IMG/VR virus record: IMGVR_UViG_3300028299_000108
Location: 1-27,010 of that record
DNA: 27,010 nt
Reading direction: 5' to 3' (one strand)
From: a virus
The position numbers and the translations under genes are program-made. Each line of letters opens with the position of its first letter. Positions within the stretch are counted from its first letter, which is position 1. The notes below the pieces were generated by a model, which was given only the letters and a program-made list of their open reading frames with translations, was not told the DNA's origin and ran no database searches. Positions 22,440 through 27,010 of the stretch are shown here, piece by piece.

Positions 22440-23196
22440 TTTTTGGGGAGGATTTGCTAAAGGGTTTGAGAAAAGCTACGACACAAGCTCTATATCTAAG
22501 GGTATGATTAAGGGTGCTGAGGCTAAAAAAGAAAGGGCTGGATTTGAGGAATGGAAACAAACAGACCGAGGTAAGGAGATTTTAAATGAACTCAAATTAA
22601 CTCCAGAGGTTGACTATGATAAATTTGTTAATACTACTAAGTTTGAAGGCGTTGCAGATACCATATCTTCACGAGAATTTGAATTGGATAAGAAAAGAAG
22701 AACCCAAAGGAAAGATGAGTTAATAGATTACGCTATGGGTATAATAGAAAGACCATCGGAATCTGTTATGGGTCAGTTTTCTACAGGTATTGGTGGTATA
22801 AATCCACAGGGTCAGCGAGAGATGCTTCCTTATGTTCCTAAAGCTGGTAATATGCAACAATCAAGGCAAGCATTTGAACAAGCAAAAATAGGTCAGGTTA
22901 TGGGTGTTCAGGGCATGCAATCTACTTGGGCACAATCACAGAAGAGAGCATCAGTATTAAGCAGTATAGAAAGTGGTAAAATAATTTTATCTGGAGAGTT
23001 TGGAATAAAAGAAGAACTACCGATAAAAACCCGTGAGGATGTCTTAGTAGCTATTCAACGTAGTGGTTTTAATCCAGAGGACTCATATTGGGCTGGAGTA
23101 CTTAAGAAATACCCAAGTAGCGGTGCTAAAACAGGGGTTGTCGGTGGTGCTAAAACACAAGATGTAGACTCTAATATTTACGATATGAACTTTTAG
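22432..23196 (+). CDS. Putative internal virion/ejection protein
   Basis: The product is 254 residues; AGGTGA precedes ATG 22432. Mostly helical and Gln/Lys/Glu-rich (MSNFWGGFAKGFEKSYD; GMIKGAEAKKERAGFEEW; QSRQAFEQAKIGQVMGVQG), with a Gly-rich tail. It resembles in composition the internal proteins that short-tailed phages eject ahead of DNA, and it lies just before a still larger candidate of that kind. I cannot assign a family. Role inferred from composition and position. Confidence 0.65.
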   Translation: MSNFWGGFAKGFEKSYDTSSISKGMIKGAEAKKERAGFEEWKQTDRGKEILNELKLTPEVDYDKFVNTTKFEGVADTISSREFELDKKRRTQRKDELIDYAMGIIERPSESVMGQFSTGIGGINPQGQREMLPYVPKAGNMQQSRQAFEQAKIGQVMGVQGMQSTWAQSQKRASVLSSIESGKIILSGEFGIKEELPIKTREDVLVAIQRSGFNPEDSYWAGVLKKYPSSGAKTGVVGGAKTQDVDSNIYDMNF

Positions 23197-23203
23197 GTGA
23201 ATA

Positions 23204-25714
23204 ATGGCTAAATGGCGAGATATAATAGACTCAAGCGAATACCAAGAACTTCACCCTATACAAAAGGGTCTCAAGAAGCGTAAGTTCTGGGACGATACTA
23301 TATTAAATAGTGACACATACAAAGAGCTGTCTAAAGAAAAAAAGCTTACTGTTAAGAATGATTTTTTTGTGCAAAGAGAATCAGAGGGTCTTACAACAGG
23401 TCAAATAGTAAAAGCTGCCTTTGAGAAACCAGAAGCTAATACAGCTATTATTGCAGGGTTAAAGGGTTGGGATAAGGGTGTAGAGTGGTTGGCTAAAAAA
23501 ATAGAACCCAATCAAGAAGAACTTGCTGGTAAAAAGGGAATAGGTCTTACTGTTCCATTTGCAAGACAAATGGTTGCAGAGGCTACTCGTTTTTATAAAC
23601 CTGAACATGTTTTAACCGCACCAATTATCGCAAAGGTGGTTGGTAAAATAGCATCTCCAGTAAGTAAAGCTATTTGGAACAAAGTACCAAAGAAGGTTCA
23701 GCAGATTTTAACAAAAGAACTTACTGTTGGTAGGGGTACTCCAGAAGCGTATCAGGCTTTGGCAGAAAAAGCTACATTGGCAAGGGCTGCGGGTGGTAGA
23801 GAAGCTGTTGGTGTATCTCAGGTGTTATCTAAAGAACCTTTTACTGGCAGAACATTAACTGGTAAAGAACAGCGTATTGTAGGTAGAATTTTTAGGGGTG
23901 AGGCAGAAACTATTAGACAACTACCAAAATATCAAGAATACTCAGCTATTGCTAATCAGGGTAGACAAGTAATGGATAAGTGGTCTAAGGAACTTGTAAA
24001 GTCTGGGATACCAAAACAAGCAGCAGAAGAAGCCATAGATGCTAATATGGGTAAGTATATGGCAAGAATGTATGAAAGTAAACTTACTCAGGGTGGCAAC
24101 TTTTTTACTAAGAAAAATATTAGATTAAGGTTAGACGGTTTAAAGCGTAGGCAGGAATTATCTGCTGAAGTATTAAGGAAGATGGGTGAGATTAAAGAGC
24201 CTGCACTACCTACTGCTATAAGAGTAAAACAACTATCAGAAACAGTAACTAATGCAAAATTATTTAAAAATGTAGCGGTTAATTCAGAGTGGGTTTCTGA
24301 CGCAAACATTACTGGCAAGATGATAAAAATGGCTGATTCACCATCTATGGGTGCTTTACGCAATAAGTGGGTTATACCAGAAATAGGTCAGGATGTTAAT
24401 GCTATTGTTGGTGCTAAAGAAGTTGCATTTGCAGGTTACAAAAAAGCATTAAGTGCTTGGAAATACGGTAAGGTTGTATTAAATCCAGCTACTCACGTTA
24501 GAAATATGATGTCTAATTCTATGCTTTTAGATTTAAGTGGAGTTAATCATATAAAACAATTACAGCTTATGCCAGGAGTTATGAAGGATTACCTCGCTAA
24601 AGGTAAAAACTATAGGTTAGCCCTTGAGCACGGGGCAATCGGTGGGGAATTTGTAGGTAGTGAGGTTTCTAAGATACGAGACACTTACTTAAAGGGACAG
24701 GGCGGTAATATAAATAGGTGGCTTAATGTATTAAAAACACCATTTAAACAGGCTGGAACAGTTTATCAGGCAGAAGAACAGATTGCCAAAATGGTTAAGT
24801 TTACCGATATGATGCAACGTGGAGCTACACCAGAGATGGCTGCTAAAGAAGCACAGAAATGGTTGTTTGATTATAGTAAAGTACCAAAGATTATAGAGGG
24901 TGCAAAGCAACTTGCTCCGTTTATTACCTTTACATATAAATCAATACCAAGATTAGCAGAGGCTATTACTACAAATCCTATGAGGGTATATAAATATTAT
25001 GCTCTATTTAAGGGTTGGAATAAAGCAGCCGAGAAAACACTTGGTATGAGTGAAGCAGAGTTTAAAAAGGAACAAAAATCATTACCCCCTTGGTATTTCC
25101 AATCATTGGGTGGTATGCCTATGACACTTATAATGCCTTGGAAAGATAAGAATGGTGATACGCAATGGTATAACCTTGAATACACTCTTCCTATAGGTAT
25201 GGCTCCAGAGATTATGAAAGAAGGATTAGTAAAAGGTTTTGTTTCTAATCCACTCATTACAATAATAGGTGAACTAAAGTCTAACAAAGACTTTAAGGGT
25301 TCTGATATAGTTCCTGTTGGTGCAACCAAAACAGAAAGAACACAAAAAATAGTAGAATATATTTATCGCCAACTTGCTCCATCACTTGCACCAGCTATAC
25401 CAGCGGTTACTAAGGGCGGCTATTCGTTTGAGAAGATAGTAGATGCACTAATGAAACGACCCGACTATGCTGATAGGGTAAGAGAGTTACCAGTAACATT
25501 ATTAGATGCTTTAGCTGGTATAAAAATAACCCCATTAGATGTTAAGGAATCTAAAAAGTTTAAAGTTAGCAAACTAACTAAAGATATAAGAAACTTACAA
25601 AATCAAATGTTTAAAGTTCAGTCTCATAAGGGTGTTTCTGATGAAGAAAAGTTAAAAAATAGATTAGATATAAGAGGAAAGATAGAAAATATTATCAAGG
25701 AATATAGAAAATAG
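23204..25714 (+). CDS. Large internal virion/ejection protein
   Basis: The product is 836 residues, the second longest in the window. The start is ATG 23204 with AGGTGA. It is helical and basic, with an N-terminal SSEYQELHPIQKGLKKRKF, a central WKYGKVVLNPATHVRNMMSN (419-438) that I recall from large phage internal proteins, an LPPWYFQSLGGMPMTL block, and a C-terminal coiled coil. No lysozyme, protease or nuclease motif is visible. It probably extends or forms the DNA-ejection channel. The family assignment is tentative. Confidence 0.7.
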   Translation: MAKWRDIIDSSEYQELHPIQKGLKKRKFWDDTILNSDTYKELSKEKKLTVKNDFFVQRESEGLTTGQIVKAAFEKPEANTAIIAGLKGWDKGVEWLAKKIEPNQEELAGKKGIGLTVPFARQMVAEATRFYKPEHVLTAPIIAKVVGKIASPVSKAIWNKVPKKVQQILTKELTVGRGTPEAYQALAEKATLARAAGGREAVGVSQVLSKEPFTGRTLTGKEQRIVGRIFRGEAETIRQLPKYQEYSAIANQGRQVMDKWSKELVKSGIPKQAAEEAIDANMGKYMARMYESKLTQGGNFFTKKNIRLRLDGLKRRQELSAEVLRKMGEIKEPALPTAIRVKQLSETVTNAKLFKNVAVNSEWVSDANITGKMIKMADSPSMGALRNKWVIPEIGQDVNAIVGAKEVAFAGYKKALSAWKYGKVVLNPATHVRNMMSNSMLLDLSGVNHIKQLQLMPGVMKDYLAKGKNYRLALEHGAIGGEFVGSEVSKIRDTYLKGQGGNINRWLNVLKTPFKQAGTVYQAEEQIAKMVKFTDMMQRGATPEMAAKEAQKWLFDYSKVPKIIEGAKQLAPFITFTYKSIPRLAEAITTNPMRVYKYYALFKGWNKAAEKTLGMSEAEFKKEQKSLPPWYFQSLGGMPMTLIMPWKDKNGDTQWYNLEYTLPIGMAPEIMKEGLVKGFVSNPLITIIGELKSNKDFKGSDIVPVGATKTERTQKIVEYIYRQLAPSLAPAIPAVTKGGYSFEKIVDALMKRPDYADRVRELPVTLLDALAGIKITPLDVKESKKFKVSKLTKDIRNLQNQMFKVQSHKGVSDEEKLKNRLDIRGKIENIIKEYRK

Positions 25715-25721
25715 GAGACTT

Positions 25722-26081
25722 ATGCCATTAGCAAAATCAGCAGAACAAGTTAGCGAGCAACAGCCAGTAATAGAACATCCTCAAGCCGACATACCGCTAA
25801 CCACCGAGACCATACCGATAGATGTGTTTTACTTCTTTGACGCCACACCGCTTATGTCTCCGCTGGAGAAGGAGAGGCTCGTTGATATATATGAGTTTGC
25901 TAAGTCGGGTTGTAAAGAAATAACTATTGGTAATGTTATGCAAGCCATATCAGAAATAGACCAGAAACTTGGGTTAGCTGGTAATGAAAGAAGAATAGAC
26001 CGAATATGGAATTATATAAGGCTTAAAAAGAAAGCTGATGATTTAACTAAACGCTATCAATCACTGGAGAGACCAAAATGA
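25722..26081 (+). CDS. Hypothetical protein
   Basis: The product is 119 residues; AGGAG four bases before ATG 25722. The N-terminal 30 residues are Gln/Glu/Pro-rich and disordered, then a helical region (PLEKERLVDIYEFAK; NVMQAISEIDQKLG; ERRIDRIWNYIRLKKKADDL). The stop is joined to the next start as ATGA. No family is recognised. A small structural protein after the ejection proteins is likely. Confidence 0.7.
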   Translation: MPLAKSAEQVSEQQPVIEHPQADIPLTTETIPIDVFYFFDATPLMSPLEKERLVDIYEFAKSGCKEITIGNVMQAISEIDQKLGLAGNERRIDRIWNYIRLKKKADDLTKRYQSLERPK

Positions 26082-26377
26082 ATTTAGGAACGAGTGAAAA
26101 GTTTTCTGGGGCGGTTCAACCCTCCAGTATAGAGCAGGCGAACTTTGAGCAGGATTTGTGGGCTTCAAGAATAACCGAGATACCCTCTAATATGACTAAA
26201 CGCTTTGAGTGGAGTGGTGGGAATTGCATTTATTCAGGTGCTGCCCCAAGAAGTTTAGCAGAAGGAACAGATGGTTGGTTGTTACAGAAGTTTACCTATG
26301 ACGGCTCAAATCAATGCACTAAAATAGAAATTGCCTATGGAAACTGGACTGAAAGAACCACAGAAAGTTATGGATAA
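26078..26377 (+). CDS. Small hypothetical virion protein
   Basis: The product is 99 residues; ATGA start overlap with the preceding gene, and a TAATG junction with the next. Beta-strand-like, aromatic composition (TKRFEWSGGNCIYSG; GWLLQKFTYDGSNQCTKIEIAYGNW). I do not recognise it. The coupling to the tail gene that follows suggests an accessory tail or baseplate protein. Confidence 0.7.
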   Translation: MNLGTSEKFSGAVQPSSIEQANFEQDLWASRITEIPSNMTKRFEWSGGNCIYSGAAPRSLAEGTDGWLLQKFTYDGSNQCTKIEIAYGNWTERTTESYG

Positions 26378-27010
26378 TGGGAAATCTATTTAAAATAAAT
26401 CCTCTGGGAAAACCATTCGATATGGTGGCTGATATAGATGAAACTATTACACATTCATCTTTATCTGATATGCCAGATGTTGCTGGCACTAATTCTGATC
26501 ATGATGCTAGATATTTGCAAGACGCTCCTTCTGACGGATTGTTATATGGTCGTAGGAATGGTGCTTGGGAAACCCTGACACTACTTCCGCCTGTTGAAGA
26601 AGAATGGGATATTACAGAGGGCTTACCTCCTGACCCTGAAGTAGGCGATAGGTATATATCTGATGGCACAGATGAAGGATTAGGTTGGTATGATGGCTAT
26701 ATTTATGAGTGGGATGGTGAAGAATGGTATGAAACTATTCCACTTGAAGGGTTTATGGTATGGCTTATCTTTGAAATGGTATTTTGGGTTTTCTTTTCTG
26801 GTGGCTGGATGGAGATGGGGTCAGGAACTTATGTCCCCTACACAGGTGCTAACGCTAATGTAGACTTAGGGAGTTATGACCTCACCACCACAGGCACTAT
26901 TACAGCAAACACATTTTTAGCTGATAGTGGATATGGATTGCGAACAGGTGTAGATGGAACAGACGGAGTTTTGTCATTGGTAACTGGAAGTGATTTAGGC
27001 GTAGGTGGAA
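26377..27010 (+). CDS. Tail fiber-like protein, 3' end beyond the window
   Basis: At least 211 residues; the frame is still open at the edge. ARYLQDAPSDGLLYGRRNGAWETL (in parts) is a common phage fiber link motif. Residues 80-145 (DRYISDGTDEGLGWYDG, EEWYETIPLEGF, ending SGGW) resemble the DUF2793-type tail module, and YVPYTGANANVDLG with LTTTGTITANTF resembles fiber shaft repeats. It begins at TAATG after the small protein. It is probably the major fiber or tail spike. Confidence 0.75.
   Translation, partial: MGNLFKINPLGKPFDMVADIDETITHSSLSDMPDVAGTNSDHDARYLQDAPSDGLLYGRRNGAWETLTLLPPVEEEWDITEGLPPDPEVGDRYISDGTDEGLGWYDGYIYEWDGEEWYETIPLEGFMVWLIFEMVFWVFFSGGWMEMGSGTYVPYTGANANVDLGSYDLTTTGTITANTFLADSGYGLRTGVDGTDGVLSLVTGSDLGVGG

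Noticed and set aside
26749-26812. A Trp/Phe-rich, membrane-helix-like stretch within the fiber-like protein
   Set aside because: The spacing of Trp, Gly and Pro around it fits the DUF2793-type tail module pattern, so it is more likely a beta-rich core than a membrane anchor.

Overview
The window is a continuous stretch of a tailed-phage genome. Every gene I can support lies on the + strand, packed head to tail with overlaps or gaps of a few bases. It runs from the DNA-packaging and head genes through the tail genes. The large portal, the SU10/DUF5309-like capsid fold, a beta-propeller nozzle-like protein and large internal proteins, with no tape measure or sheath gene, suggest a short-tailed (podovirus-like) phage. 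TAA, TAG and TGA all act as stops, so the standard bacterial code fits. The DNA is AT-rich, with many AGA/AGG Arg and ATA Ile codons. The host cannot be named. A SleB-type hydrolase implies a peptidoglycan-walled bacterium.

Layout: 1-238 holds two very short ORFs. 239-6696 is the head module: large terminase, portal, small coiled protein, SleB-like hydrolase, HExxH mini-protein, scaffold and major capsid protein. A probable terminator or attenuator hairpin (6704-6734) and a zinc-ribbon protein follow.

7142-16395 is a cargo island of eleven genes (9.25 kb, about a third of the window) between capsid and tail genes: a 944-residue glycosyltransferase/TPR/glycosyltransferase/methyltransferase fusion, two paralogous GT-A-like glycosyltransferases at opposite ends, two radical SAM enzymes, a DUF4254/DUF6165-like protein, a split thiamine-diphosphate transketolase lacking its C-terminal domain, a methyltransferase, a very small SDR and another GT-A-like transferase. 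Nearly every junction overlaps, and the last gene is joined to the tail adaptor gene by ATGA, so the island is expressed as part of the late virion operon. My reading is that it makes and attaches an unusual modified sugar or glycan to the virion or the host envelope. The chemistry is inferred only.

16392-27010 is the tail and internal-virion module: head-tail adaptor, beta-propeller tail protein, two fiber-like proteins sharing an N-terminal anchor, a tail-assembly-like small protein, a holin-like membrane protein, a GNAT-like protein, a virion protein whose C-terminal S74 chaperone domain is broken by a -1 frame change, two probable internal/ejection proteins, two small unknowns, and a tail-fiber-like protein running off the right edge. 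No integrase, repressor, replication gene, tRNA or CRISPR is visible.
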